Part shown: positions 8,073 to 15,837 of the stretch, piece by piece
Layout of the letters: each line of letters opens with the position of its first letter
Position numbering within the stretch: the stretch's first letter is position 1
Assembly (NCBI GenBank): GCA_964431735.1
Contig: CAYSLJ010000049.1
Location: forward strand, 1 to 42,210
Direction of reading: 5' to 3'
Source of the DNA: CALARM01 sp964431735
GTDB taxonomy: Bacteria > Vulcanimicrobiota > SpSt-956 > JAKJGF01
DNA length: 42,210 nucleotides
Made by a program: the position numbers and the translations under genes
Notes under the pieces: generated by a model
The model's input: only the letters and a program-made list of their open reading frames with translations
Told to the model about the DNA's origin: nothing
Database searches by the model: none

Positions 8073-9381
8073 TTTCGTTTACTCCTTGAGTTGTATTCTG
8101 TGTAGTTTCAGGAGGCTGTATTACAGGTAATTCTATCTCTGACCGTTCAGGAGCTCCCAACTCTGCCCTCATGTAATCGCCATCGCTCACAGGGTCAAAC
8201 ACACCGCCATTTACCATCTGATAAAACATTCCGGAAAGTTTTACCTTTTCGTCTATAGAAAGTGGTTGAATATTTCCGAAGCTTCCGTAGCTTTTCTGAG
8301 TACCGTAATTATACTCAATGAGTTTTACTAATATCTGCGAAATAATGACGTTATCTCTGAAATCTGCTGCTATCTCTTCTGCTGCCTCTATAAGCATATC
8401 GAAATGTTTATCACCCAGGGCATAAGAGCCGCCTTTTTCACCTCCAGAGATAAGGGAAAGCATAAAGAATACTCTATAGATAATTTTGTCGCAGAATTCT
8501 ATACAGTTCTGGTAGAGCTGAGAGGAGTCAAGACCTGCTTTTCTTTCTATCAGTTCAACCTTATCAGAATTCATATCTATCCCGAGAACATTATTATAAA
8601 GCCAGTTGGCGCATTGAGCTATTAAAGTACCAACATCATTCACACTCTGACAAAGTATTGTCGGTATAGTAAATTTCTGAACGAAGATGGCCCACATTTT
8701 TAAACAGAGTAGTTTTAACTCGTAGTATATTTCAAGATAATTCCCGCGCCCATACCCGTACGGAGAAGACAAATCACCGTAATGATAAATAATAAAATTC
8801 TTTGAAGAAAATTCCTGACCTGAAGTATTATTTATTCTTATATCGGAGATAAATTCTTTGTTTCTGTCATTTTTTGCCACTTTAAATTCCAGTTCATCTG
8901 AATTATAATTAACCATCCATCCAAAAAGATATTTGCTATCTACCACGTCGAACACAAGCTGTAATGCAGAAAATCCAAAGAAAAGACCTTTACCAAGAAG
9001 ATCTCTTAAGTGTGAATATAAAGAACCATCCATGTTTTCAATAGCATCTTTTACAAGCTGTTCAATTTTCGGATTTTCATGCTTATAATTATTAAGTCCT
9101 AAGCGTTTCATTACCAGATAAGTTAGGAAATCACATGCGTTTCTACATGCTTCTTCTCTCCACATAATTTTAAGTTTCCACAGGGGAATTCTGTCCCATG
9201 GATAAGTCTCCGTCTGTGATATAAATTCTTTAATGAAATTCAGAATAGGTAATACTGAACCTGATTGTCGAATTACGTCTGATTTTACATTTTCCTTTTT
9301 CCCTTCCGCCTCTACAGGTAAAGCTGCTGGAGTCTGGGTATTTACTTTAAATAAGTCTTTTAAATTTGCCATCCATCCCAT
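8053..9381 (-). CDS. Portal protein, Mu gp29-like (DUF935)
   Basis: The 442-residue protein follows the large terminase and overlaps the MuF gene by 20 bp. It has the pattern of the Mu gp29/DUF935 portals: an N-terminal region with ISQTETYPWDRIPLWKL, a GFSALQLVFDV segment, SSPYGYGRGNYLEIYYELKLLCLKMWAIFVQKFTIPTI-type central helices, and a long C-terminal helix with EAAEEIAADFRD. Portals form the ring through which DNA enters the head. The C-terminus is rich in Pro, Thr and Gln. Confidence 0.8.
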   Translation of the reverse strand: MGWMANLKDLFKVNTQTPAALPVEAEGKKENVKSDVIRQSGSVLPILNFIKEFISQTETYPWDRIPLWKLKIMWREEACRNACDFLTYLVMKRLGLNNYKHENPKIEQLVKDAIENMDGSLYSHLRDLLGKGLFFGFSALQLVFDVVDSKYLFGWMVNYNSDELEFKVAKNDRNKEFISDIRINNTSGQEFSSKNFIIYHYGDLSSPYGYGRGNYLEIYYELKLLCLKMWAIFVQKFTIPTILCQSVNDVGTLIAQCANWLYNNVLGIDMNSDKVELIERKAGLDSSQLYQNCIEFCDKIIYRVFFMLSLISGGEKGGSYALGDKHFDMLIEAAEEIAADFRDNVIISQILVKLIEYNYGTQKSYGSFGNIQPLSIDEKVKLSGMFYQMVNGGVFDPVSDGDYMRAELGAPERSEIELPVIQPPETTQNTTQGVNENAVTGK

Positions 9382-9393
9382 GGTTAATTCCTC

Positions 9394-10707
9394 CTAAAAT
9401 TTAAATGTCGGTAAACCTGTCATGCGTGCTGCTTGCCTGAATTCTGTACCTTCTTTAACGAAAAACTCGTCTTCAAGAGCGTAACGGCATGGATCTATAA
9501 TATGATCATCTCCAAGGTATTTCCCCGGTATATATTCCCCGGTTTTCTGATCTTTTTTAAGCCTATAGAAAGTGAATTCATTGATAGCATTCTGGCAAGC
9601 CTTATGAATTATGATATCATATTTCTTTAAAAACTTAATTCCAAAATCCACAGAGTCAGGCCCTTTTACCGCCGCTCTCGCTCTTACTCCGAGTGTTTGA
9701 AGTTTCTTAATTGCCTTGGGTTCTGCACTATCAAAAGTGACCGGCAATGTGCCTATTCTCTCTTTTACCTTTTCAGCTAAAACTTCATCGGAACATTCCC
9801 TAATGTATAGCTCATCGTATATATAAATCTTTCTATTCTTCCGGTCAAACTGCAATACAACCAGTGTTGCAGGGTCTGGATAGAACCCAAAATCTCCACC
9901 AGCTTTTCTTCTGTCGAAAGTGGGAATGAGATTAGTTAAATCCTCCACTGTGAACTTAAATACAACACCTTCCAGAACTCCCCATTCACCCAGGACGTAA
10001 ACAGTAAACATATAAGGGTCTTTCGTGTCTTCAATTCTTTTAATATCGTCTTTCGTGAGGAATTTGTTGTCTTTGTAGGTGGTTTTTAGAATAAGGAGAT
10101 CTTCTGACTGATAGAATTTTTGTTTGTCATCCCAGGCAACAGGGAGAAAGAAACGTTTGTAAATCCAATGGGTTTTAAAGATAGGATTGAAGCTAAATAT
10201 TACTATCTTTTTATCTTCCTGCTCTATACCCTGTTCAATAGCATCTTCATCTCCACCCCTGAGCCTTTTTTCTAATTGATTAAAATCTGCCTCAGAGGTT
10301 TCCGTTGCTTCTTCTATCCAGATGTAATCTATTACTCCATCGATTGGCGTTATTGATTTTAACTTTTCGACATCATCGAGACCTTTAAATATAATCTGTT
10401 TCTTGTTTAAAAGACAGGTCACAACCATATTGGTTTCATTAACTTTAAAGAACTTAGAAAGCTTTAACTTATTAATAGCCTTTTTGATTTCATTAAACGT
10501 ACTATCCCTGAGAGTAACACCGACATTTCTTGTTATGAGCCAGTTTTTATTTTTATATAAAACGTTAAGAATACATCTCTGTGCAAGCCAGTAAGATTTG
10601 CCGGAGCTACTGCCACCATAAAATATCTGTACCGAAGACTGGCAATTTAAATAAGGATAATAAACTTTATTCATTTTTACAGGTATTTTAACTTTCATCT
10701 TCTCCAC
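9394..10707 (-). CDS. terL: Terminase large subunit
   Basis: The 437-residue packaging ATPase/nuclease carries Walker A GGSSSGKS at residues 31-38, a Walker B-like VIDYIWIEEATE near 125-136, and a C-terminal RNase H-type nuclease start GGDFGFYPDPATLVVLQ near 270. This fits the PBSX/phage terminase large subunit family. It overlaps the small subunit gene by 20 bp. The start may be the GTG at 10707 or the ATG at 10698, which is closer to a GGTGGAG. Confidence 0.9.
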   Translation of the reverse strand: MEKMKVKIPVKMNKVYYPYLNCQSSVQIFYGGSSSGKSYWLAQRCILNVLYKNKNWLITRNVGVTLRDSTFNEIKKAINKLKLSKFFKVNETNMVVTCLLNKKQIIFKGLDDVEKLKSITPIDGVIDYIWIEEATETSEADFNQLEKRLRGGDEDAIEQGIEQEDKKIVIFSFNPIFKTHWIYKRFFLPVAWDDKQKFYQSEDLLILKTTYKDNKFLTKDDIKRIEDTKDPYMFTVYVLGEWGVLEGVVFKFTVEDLTNLIPTFDRRKAGGDFGFYPDPATLVVLQFDRKNRKIYIYDELYIRECSDEVLAEKVKERIGTLPVTFDSAEPKAIKKLQTLGVRARAAVKGPDSVDFGIKFLKKYDIIIHKACQNAINEFTFYRLKKDQKTGEYIPGKYLGDDHIIDPCRYALEDEFFVKEGTEFRQAARMTGLPTFKF

Positions 10708-11122
10708 CGAATAACTTTATTTCTATCTCTATTTTTACATCGCCAGAAATAGGTTCAGGATTTTTCTTCCATTCTTCCGGCTCTCTGTTGTGTAGCCACA
10801 TAGAGCATGCGCCTACGTCGGGAATTACCATTTTTGTTATTTCTTCTGTAGACTCTTTACCTTCTTCATCTATTTTTACTTTTTTTTCTTTATACTTAAA
10901 TCCTTTACACCGCTTCAATAAGGATTGCCTCACCTCGCCATTAACGATTTTTTTACCTTGAATAAGTGACTGCGAAAATTGCGGATATTTTTCTTTCCAT
11001 TCGTAAAACGTTCGCTCACCGATACTAAGCTTTTCAGCTATCTGCACGTCAATTAACCCTTTTCTGGCTAATTTTTCTGCTTTTTTGCACATCTCTTTAG
11101 AATACTTGGTTTTTCGGCCCAT
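10688..11122 (-). CDS. terS: Terminase small subunit
   Basis: The 144-residue protein starts at MGRKTKYSKE. I chose this ATG because GAGGAAA lies 7 nt upstream and because a longer frame would run through the terminator hairpin. An N-terminal helix-turn-helix (MCKKAEKLARKGLIDVQIAEKLSIGERTFYEWKE) and a CSMWLHNREPEEW block are typical of small terminases that recognise the pac site. It is coupled to terL. Confidence 0.85.
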   Translation of the reverse strand: MGRKTKYSKEMCKKAEKLARKGLIDVQIAEKLSIGERTFYEWKEKYPQFSQSLIQGKKIVNGEVRQSLLKRCKGFKYKEKKVKIDEEGKESTEEITKMVIPDVGACSMWLHNREPEEWKKNPEPISGDVKIEIEIKLFGGEDES

Positions 11123-11142
11123 AATTCTTTCCTCAAAATAAA

Positions 11143-11181
11143 AAAGAAGACGCGAAATTTCTTGCATTTCGTATCTTCTTT
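11143..11181 (-). terminator. Rho-independent terminator before the packaging genes
   Basis: A long stem (AAAGAAGA with TCTTCTTT, then CGAAAT with ATTTCG across a 2-nt internal loop) with a 7-nt loop is followed on the minus strand by a T-rich run (CTTCTTTTTTATTTT). It separates the early gene block from the late terminase genes. Confidence 0.7.
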
Positions 11182-11207
11182 AATTTTCTCCAGTATAGCA
11201 CATTCAG

Positions 11208-11399
11208 TCAATCCAGTAAATAACTGGGGTCATTTTCTTTATCTTTATTTCGTTCTATGTAAAGTTCAATCCACTTCTGTAATAAAGAAGATTTATTAAT
11301 AGAGAGCTTTCTTGTTATTTCATCAAATTCTTCAGCAGTCTTTTTTTCTACTTTAACAGCTATGGTTTTCGTGCAGGAAATGTATTGTTTACTTTTCAT
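11208..11399 (-). CDS. Small ribbon-helix-helix-like protein
   Basis: The 63-residue protein begins MKSKQY at 11399, where AAGAAGG precedes the ATG by about 7 nt. The body (TIAVKVEKKTAEEFDEITRKL, then INKSSLLQKWIELYI) has the strand-helix-helix pattern of ribbon-helix-helix DNA binders with a Lys-rich strand. It is the last gene before the terminator, so it could control late genes; this is inference. Confidence 0.55.
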   Translation of the reverse strand: MKSKQYISCTKTIAVKVEKKTAEEFDEITRKLSINKSSLLQKWIELYIERNKDKENDPSYLLD

Positions 11400-11742
11400 T
11401 AATCTGCCTTCTTTCACTTATTGCTTTAAATTTCTCTGTGCACTCAGGGCAAATGATATCCTGCGCATCTGGTAAAATTTCTGCAGGTCCATGTGACCAC
11501 TGACCGGTATGGATATTATATATAGATTTGCACCATGCACACTGCTTTAACACTTCTCTTTCCTCTCTTTCTTCTAAGATTTCGAGTCTACTTATTACTC
11601 TGTCTATATCATTCCTGATTAAATCAAGGTAAACTTTTTGATGTAAAAGCTCTTCAAGGGTGCTTACTGATTGACCAAACGATTTAATGTTTTGTATTGT
11701 TTCCGGGGTGAATTCTAACTGTTGTGTTTTGTTATGCTGCAT
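11389..11742 (-). CDS. Small zinc-ribbon protein
   Basis: About 117 residues starting MQHNKTQQ at 11742 behind a GAGGAG. The N-terminal half is helical with EILEEREEREVL; the C-terminal half has CAWC and, about 30 residues later, CPEC, a four-cysteine zinc site. It overlaps the following gene by 11 bp. Function unknown; such proteins are common in phage early operons. Confidence 0.6.
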   Translation of the reverse strand: MQHNKTQQLEFTPETIQNIKSFGQSVSTLEELLHQKVYLDLIRNDIDRVISRLEILEEREEREVLKQCAWCKSIYNIHTGQWSHGPAEILPDAQDIICPECTEKFKAISERRQINEK

Positions 11743-11765
11743 TTTTTGCAATCTCCTCAATCTTC

Positions 11766-11885
11766 TTATCTTTCTCTTTGTTTCTCTGGCTCAACTGGCT
11801 TTACTCCCTGTAACGTCTTTAAAAAATTCAGAATAGCAGGGTCGCATGTGATGTTTATGTTGAAATTAAGCGTTATTCCGGGCAT
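11766..11885 (-). CDS. Very small phage protein, 39 residues
   Basis: The frame starts at ATG 11885 with AAAGGATTG about 6 nt upstream and ends at 11766. The product MPGITLNFNINITCDPAILN then continues with FLKTLQGVKP. It fills an otherwise empty gap between two minus-strand genes, in step with the operon. No family is recognised. Confidence 0.5.
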   Translation of the reverse strand: MPGITLNFNINITCDPAILNFLKTLQGVKPVEPEKQRER

Positions 11886-11900
11886 TTTATTCAATCCTTT

Positions 11901-12149
11901 CTATCTCAAATCTAAATAATCCCATATACTTGTTTTCCCGTTCTTTTTCCGTTTTTCCATTTCCCTGTCATGGTAGATTTTTTTCTCCTCTGGCGTAAGT
12001 TGTGAATACATTACAGGCTTGTTTCTTATACCTACGATCATCTTACTTCCTACTGTATGATATTGAGTCATGTAGTCGGGGTTATTCTTCCATGTTCCCC
12101 TCATTTTCATTCTCTCTTCTTTTGCTTTTCTACGTTCTTCTTTTGTCAT
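11901..12149 (-). CDS. Small basic protein of unknown function
   Basis: The 82-residue, highly charged protein starts MTKEERRKAKEERMKMRG behind GGGAGGACTGAGGAG. It is rich in Lys, Arg and Glu, has a PEEKKIYHDREMEKRKKNG helix and no cysteine cluster. It lies in a run of tiny early genes. Nucleic-acid binding is possible from its charge, but nothing shows it. Confidence 0.6.
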   Translation of the reverse strand: MTKEERRKAKEERMKMRGTWKNNPDYMTQYHTVGSKMIVGIRNKPVMYSQLTPEEKKIYHDREMEKRKKNGKTSIWDYLDLR

Positions 12150-12156
12150 TTACTCC

Positions 12157-12297
12157 TCAGTCCTCCCATTTTATTTCAGTTGTTAATTTATATAATTGAT
12201 TTATACAATCTCTTATCTCTTCCTCATCTCCTTTTTCAATAGCTTCTTCCAACCCCATTAGGCGAATTGTAAATCTATCTTTTAATTGTAATTCCAT
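12157..12297 (-). CDS. Very small acidic protein, 46 residues
   Basis: The frame from ATG 12297 to TGA 12157 encodes MELQLKDRFTIRLMGLEEAI and then a helical, acidic tail ending TTEIKWED. AAAGGATTGAGGAG lies directly upstream, and the stop is 7 bp before the next gene. The pattern and spacing match its neighbours in the early operon. No family is recognised. Confidence 0.6.
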   Translation of the reverse strand: MELQLKDRFTIRLMGLEEAIEKGDEEEIRDCINQLYKLTTEIKWED

Positions 12298-12365
12298 TTA
12301 CTCCTCAATCCTTTCTTTTTCCCATAGGCCGGGTTCCAGTTCGTCACTGCCGGCCCATCGGAAAG

Positions 12366-12656
12366 TTAAAATAAGCATAATTGCTCTTTTTCTTCTATTT
12401 CTTTACCAAATATAATAGTTTTATACTCTTCACTTTCTTTATATTTCTCCCATCCATATTCAGAAAAACCACGATAACCAATATTACCCTTTTCAACACT
12501 TTCTATTGCAAGATAGAAAGAAATTGTATCTGTCTCCGTGTCTTTCACTGTTAAATGTTCTTTCCACTGAAGAGAAGGTTCTTTTATATTTTCTTTCTCC
12601 CATTCGCTTGTATAATACCCACCTGAGAGTTTTACTCGTTTTATTATTTCAATCAC
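12366..12656 (-). CDS. Small protein ending in a clamp-binding-like motif (QLCLF)
   Basis: The 96-residue protein starts at a GTG overlapping the previous stop (GTGA). The body shows WEKENIKEPSLQW and SFYLAIESVEKGNIGYRGFS. The last residues are EKEQLCLF, close to the QLxLF motif that binds the beta sliding clamp. Two nearby genes end similarly. No catalytic motif is seen; a role at the replication fork is inferred from the motif only. Confidence 0.6.
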   Translation of the reverse strand: MIEIIKRVKLSGGYYTSEWEKENIKEPSLQWKEHLTVKDTETDTISFYLAIESVEKGNIGYRGFSEYGWEKYKESEEYKTIIFGKEIEEKEQLCLF

Positions 12657-12901
12657 ACCGCCACCTCCTCAAATAAATCAAGCTGGCCTTCCTTCTCCGG
12701 CTCCTGATATACCCTCTTAAAAAATTTACAGGCCCGTTCTCCATGAGAAATTCCGTAAAAAATACAGTTTTTATTTGTGCATCTCACTGTTACACAGCAA
12801 TAATAATACTTTGGTTGTGATATTTTATCTCTAGTTTTCTCTATCTTCATATTCAGTAGTTCATTCTTCGCTCCGCATCGGAAACAAGCGTAATCAGGCA
12901 T
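12653..12901 (-). CDS. Zinc-finger protein with clamp-binding motif (QLDLF)
   Basis: The 82-residue protein has CFRC at residues 6-9 and further cysteines in a CC, C..NC pattern, likely one or two zinc sites. Near the C-terminus it carries EGQLDLFEEVAV; QLDLF is the consensus pentapeptide of beta-clamp partners. The last codons overlap the downstream gene. Role unknown; tethering to the replisome is a plausible reading. Confidence 0.6.
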   Translation of the reverse strand: MPDYACFRCGAKNELLNMKIEKTRDKISQPKYYYCCVTVRCTNKNCIFYGISHGERACKFFKRVYQEPEKEGQLDLFEEVAV

Positions 12902-13097
12902 CGACGTATATATCTCCCTTTATCCACATCTTTCCACAATCCCCACAGGTCAATATTCTTATTTTTGAATAATCTACCATCCAGTAAGAACTTCCACAGG
13001 TGCAGGGCTTATATTTCTTTCCTGCTTCTGGCCTTGGAGCCAGTGATGGGAGTTTCTTAAAAGCTAACTTTATTCTTTCTGTGTCTGTGAGTGACAT
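12894..13097 (-). CDS. Small zinc-ribbon protein
   Basis: The 67-residue protein has CTCGSSYW and, about 18 residues later, CGDCGKMW, a compact four-cysteine zinc ribbon. It starts MSLTDTER behind a GGGAGGG-rich leader and overlaps the next gene by 8 bp. Function unknown; early phage operon. Confidence 0.6.
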   Translation of the reverse strand: MSLTDTERIKLAFKKLPSLAPRPEAGKKYKPCTCGSSYWMVDYSKIRILTCGDCGKMWIKGDIYVDA

Positions 13098-13118
13098 GAT
13101 TTTTCCCTCCCTCTCTCT

Positions 13119-13745
13119 TTAAAACATAAATAACTGATCTTCTTCTTCGTTCTTCTTTACAGAATTATTATTAAACCAGGTAACAATCGGCTCTCCCTTA
13201 TATTCTCTATCCCACACAAACCATGCATATTCTATAGCTGCCCCTCCGAGTCCGAGAAAGTCCAATCTCTTCACAAATACAATTATTTTCTTTAACGGGA
13301 ATTCTCTATCAGTCCATACTTTTTTGTAACGATCTGCCCCTCCGAGAGCTGCCAATTTCAAGAGAAAGGCAATCTTCTTTTTTGTGACCTGTTTTGCCCT
13401 CAGTATGAATTCTGTGGTATATTTGTATGGTGGATTTGTGATGATATTATCTGTCGGGCAGAAATACAAAAGGTGATCGTCATCTTCAAGAAAATCTACT
13501 CCCTGAACTCCATATATGGAATTATCTTCTCGAATATCCGTTGAAGATATTTTTACATCAGGATATACTCTCTCAAGTATTTTTGATATATGACCTTCAC
13601 CTGATGCACATTCCCATATGTCCCCCGTGAAAGTTTCATTCAACAGTAATCCATTTACAGCTATCTCAGGAGTAGGATAAAAGTCAAATTCCTGTCTGTT
13701 TTTTCCTTGCCCGGCCATTATTTGAGTGTTCATTTTTAATACCAC
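13119..13745 (-). CDS. Phage DNA N6-adenine methyltransferase with clamp-binding-like tail
   Basis: The 208-residue protein has FYPTPEIAVNGLL near the start, a WECASGEGHISKIL cofactor-binding segment, STDIRE, and the catalytic TNPPYKYTTEF, the NPPY motif of adenine methyltransferases. The C-terminus is EEEDQLFMF, a QLxLF-like clamp motif. I keep the GTG start at 13745 because AGAGGT lies 6 nt upstream; ATG 13733 is the alternative. It may protect phage DNA from restriction or modify it at the fork. No cognate nuclease is seen nearby. Confidence 0.8.
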   Translation of the reverse strand: MVLKMNTQIMAGQGKNRQEFDFYPTPEIAVNGLLLNETFTGDIWECASGEGHISKILERVYPDVKISSTDIREDNSIYGVQGVDFLEDDDHLLYFCPTDNIITNPPYKYTTEFILRAKQVTKKKIAFLLKLAALGGADRYKKVWTDREFPLKKIIVFVKRLDFLGLGGAAIEYAWFVWDREYKGEPIVTWFNNNSVKKNEEEDQLFMF

Positions 13746-14128
13746 ACCGTTACCTCTATTTTTTCTTCCTCTTCTGTATCGACCTTATATAAATCTGCTG
13801 CCAGGCTTACCACCTGTTTATCGTTTTTTATAAGCCCAGGGTTCTTTTTATCTGCCTGTATCCCGTCAAGGATTGACTTCAGGATATTATCAAGATCACC
13901 TCTAACGTTACCTTTTATGAATACGTCTGCTGTTACACCTACCGGCTCCTCTATCTGCTTTATTCTCTTCTGTAGCATTACGCCGAGGACATGAGCCTTT
14001 ATTCTCCTTCTGTAATCTTCATATCGTTTGTAAGATTTGCTTACCCATTTCTGCTTCTGAGTGGTTCTCACACAGGGGACTGCTTTTCCGGGGATTGAGA
14101 ATGTTATGCTGCTTGCTGTTTTAATCAT
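13736..14128 (-). CDS. rusA: RusA-type Holliday junction resolvase
   Basis: The protein, about 130 residues, has the RusA signature: FSIPGKAVPCVRT at the start, a basic KQKWVSKSYKRYEDYRRRI segment, FIKGNVRGDLDNILKSILDGI with the metal-binding aspartates (GDLDN and LDG), and a terminal VTVWY strand. It cuts branched DNA made in replication or recombination before packaging. The ATG at 14128 overlaps the upstream stop (ATGA) and AAAAGGAG lies 9 nt before it. Confidence 0.88.
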   Translation of the reverse strand: MIKTASSITFSIPGKAVPCVRTTQKQKWVSKSYKRYEDYRRRIKAHVLGVMLQKRIKQIEEPVGVTADVFIKGNVRGDLDNILKSILDGIQADKKNPGLIKNDKQVVSLAADLYKVDTEEEEKIEVTVWY

Positions 14129-14310
14129 TTCTTCTTCTCCTTTTCCGATATCCAAAAAGTATAATCCTTACACTCTCTTTTATGATCTACTGTCAATTTC
14201 TCGAAAGGAATATCAATTTTCTTCCTTGTGCAAATTGCCTGCTCTTTCTGCACGAATTTACAGTGCTTGCAGTTCTGACAGCAACGGGCTGCCAGAGTAT
14301 AGGTAATCAT
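14125..14310 (-). CDS. Small cysteine-rich protein
   Basis: The 61-residue protein carries CCQNCKHC near residue 10, then C..., and C near residue 48, so probably a zinc-binding fold (KFVQKEQAICTRKK, KRECKDYTFW). It is coupled by ATGA to rusA. Unknown function. Confidence 0.55.
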   Translation of the reverse strand: MITYTLAARCCQNCKHCKFVQKEQAICTRKKIDIPFEKLTVDHKRECKDYTFWISEKEKKK

Positions 14311-14486
14311 GGAGTTACCTCCAGAACTGTTATAAACTCCTTATCTCCGATATAAGTTTTAATTTCGACCTTTTCAACTGCTCTCATATCAATTCCATTT
14401 ATAGCCAGAGTCTTTATCCAGGCATTATCAAGCTTTTCGAGGTTTATAAAATAATCTTTCTTTGGTAACTCAATAAGGCAGTTCAT
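14307..14486 (-). CDS. Small protein of unknown function
   Basis: About 59 residues starting MNCLIELPKKDYF at 14486, downstream of GAGGGAGG. It overlaps the end of the helicase gene and the start of the next gene, so it sits tightly in the operon. It has a helical centre and a final strand KEFITVLEVTP. No family is recognised. Confidence 0.5.
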   Translation of the reverse strand: MNCLIELPKKDYFINLEKLDNAWIKTLAINGIDMRAVEKVEIKTYIGDKEFITVLEVTP

Positions 14487-15837
14487 AATTATTATTTTCC
14501 TCCCTCTCAAGTTTTAATGTTGCCTCGAATATCCTCAAGGATTTCTTATTAAAGCAAAGGTTAACTTCACCCGTGCAACCGTCTTTATTTTTACCCACAA
14601 TCACAGTCAACTCTCCCGGCTTTTCACTCTCTGGATTGTAGTAATCATCTCTGTAAAGCAGTAATACTATCCATGCAGTTTCTTCAATTCTTCCCGACTC
14701 CCTGAGATCTGACATAGTCGGGATTTTGCTGTTTCTTTTTTCGACTTCCCTGGATAGCTGACTCAGGCAGATTAACGGAGCGTTGATTTCCTTGCAAAAC
14801 GCCTGTAGTCTGGTTGCTATCTCTGAGACTTCGTTATACTTGTTTTTTTCGTATCCTGGTAAATAGAACTGCCCCATGTGATCGACATAAACACCAAGGA
14901 TTTTATGATTTCTCATCTGCCTTCTGATTTTTGCCTCAAATTTGTTATAATCTCTGTCGTTCACATCAAACCAGAGAATAGGTAAACTTCTCATTCTATC
15001 CAGAAGGTTATTGACATTTTCTCTCTGAATAGGTGATAATTTGCCTCTTTTTGCGTTCAGTGGTGTTATCGTATCATCAAGAATTGACAGGCATCTGAAA
15101 GCAATATCCTCTATGGACTGTTCCATTGAGTAAAAAATAAAATATCCGTCTTTTGCTTTATCTGCTGCACGAAGAAGAGAATTAACAGCAAATGCAGTTT
15201 TACCCATCCCAGGACGACCGGCTATGTATATCAGATTTGATTTCTGAAGACCGCCAATAAGATTATCCAGGCAAGTAAACCCTGAAGTTATACCAGACAT
15301 CAAAACCGGTGTTTCTGGTATCTTGTATTTCAGTTCTAAAAATAGTTGATTGGAGTCAACGCAATCGTTTTCAATACTGCCAGCGTCCAGACTCCTGTAT
15401 AATTTCTCTATCTCTGCCTGTAAAGAGGTGACATCCTTAAAGCTCTCTTTATCTCGGAACTTTTGGTTCCACTTTCCGAGTTCCTGAATTTTATCGCCCA
15501 GTATTATCAATTTCCGTTCAAAAGATTTTTGCTTGAGTTTATCAAGGAAGAATTTTGCCTTTTCAGTCCCATAATAATTACGAATCACATTGGAAAATAC
15601 TGCAAGCCCTTCTATCTGCTCCCTTTCTGAAAGGTAATTTCTTACGGTACAGTGATTACAGTCATTATTTTTCTTTAAGATAGAGATTGCCTTGAAGACC
15701 TGCTGACTGCCTATAGTGTAAAAGTCCTCTTCTTGAAGATAGTAAAATATATCTTCTTCTCCCTCTTCTACGTTCAGACAACAACCAAGAATTTCATGTT
15801 CAGCGTCACTGTCGTATGGCAAAAGCTCACTGGCCAC
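14470..15837 (-). CDS. DnaB-like replicative helicase
   Basis: The 455-residue phage replicative helicase has the DnaB N-terminal domain (PYDSDAEHEILGCC, residues 7-20) and a RecA-like domain with Walker A GRPGMGKT at 207-214, VYVDHMGQF in the Walker B place, and LSQLSREVEKR followed by SDLRESGRIE. It unwinds DNA at the fork and is probably loaded by the product of the gene just upstream, which overlaps by 11 bp. The Walker B region is VDHMG rather than the usual IDYLQ. Confidence 0.92.
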   Translation of the reverse strand: MASELLPYDSDAEHEILGCCLNVEEGEEDIFYYLQEEDFYTIGSQQVFKAISILKKNNDCNHCTVRNYLSEREQIEGLAVFSNVIRNYYGTEKAKFFLDKLKQKSFERKLIILGDKIQELGKWNQKFRDKESFKDVTSLQAEIEKLYRSLDAGSIENDCVDSNQLFLELKYKIPETPVLMSGITSGFTCLDNLIGGLQKSNLIYIAGRPGMGKTAFAVNSLLRAADKAKDGYFIFYSMEQSIEDIAFRCLSILDDTITPLNAKRGKLSPIQRENVNNLLDRMRSLPILWFDVNDRDYNKFEAKIRRQMRNHKILGVYVDHMGQFYLPGYEKNKYNEVSEIATRLQAFCKEINAPLICLSQLSREVEKRNSKIPTMSDLRESGRIEETAWIVLLLYRDDYYNPESEKPGELTVIVGKNKDGCTGEVNLCFNKKSLRIFEATLKLEREENNNYELPY

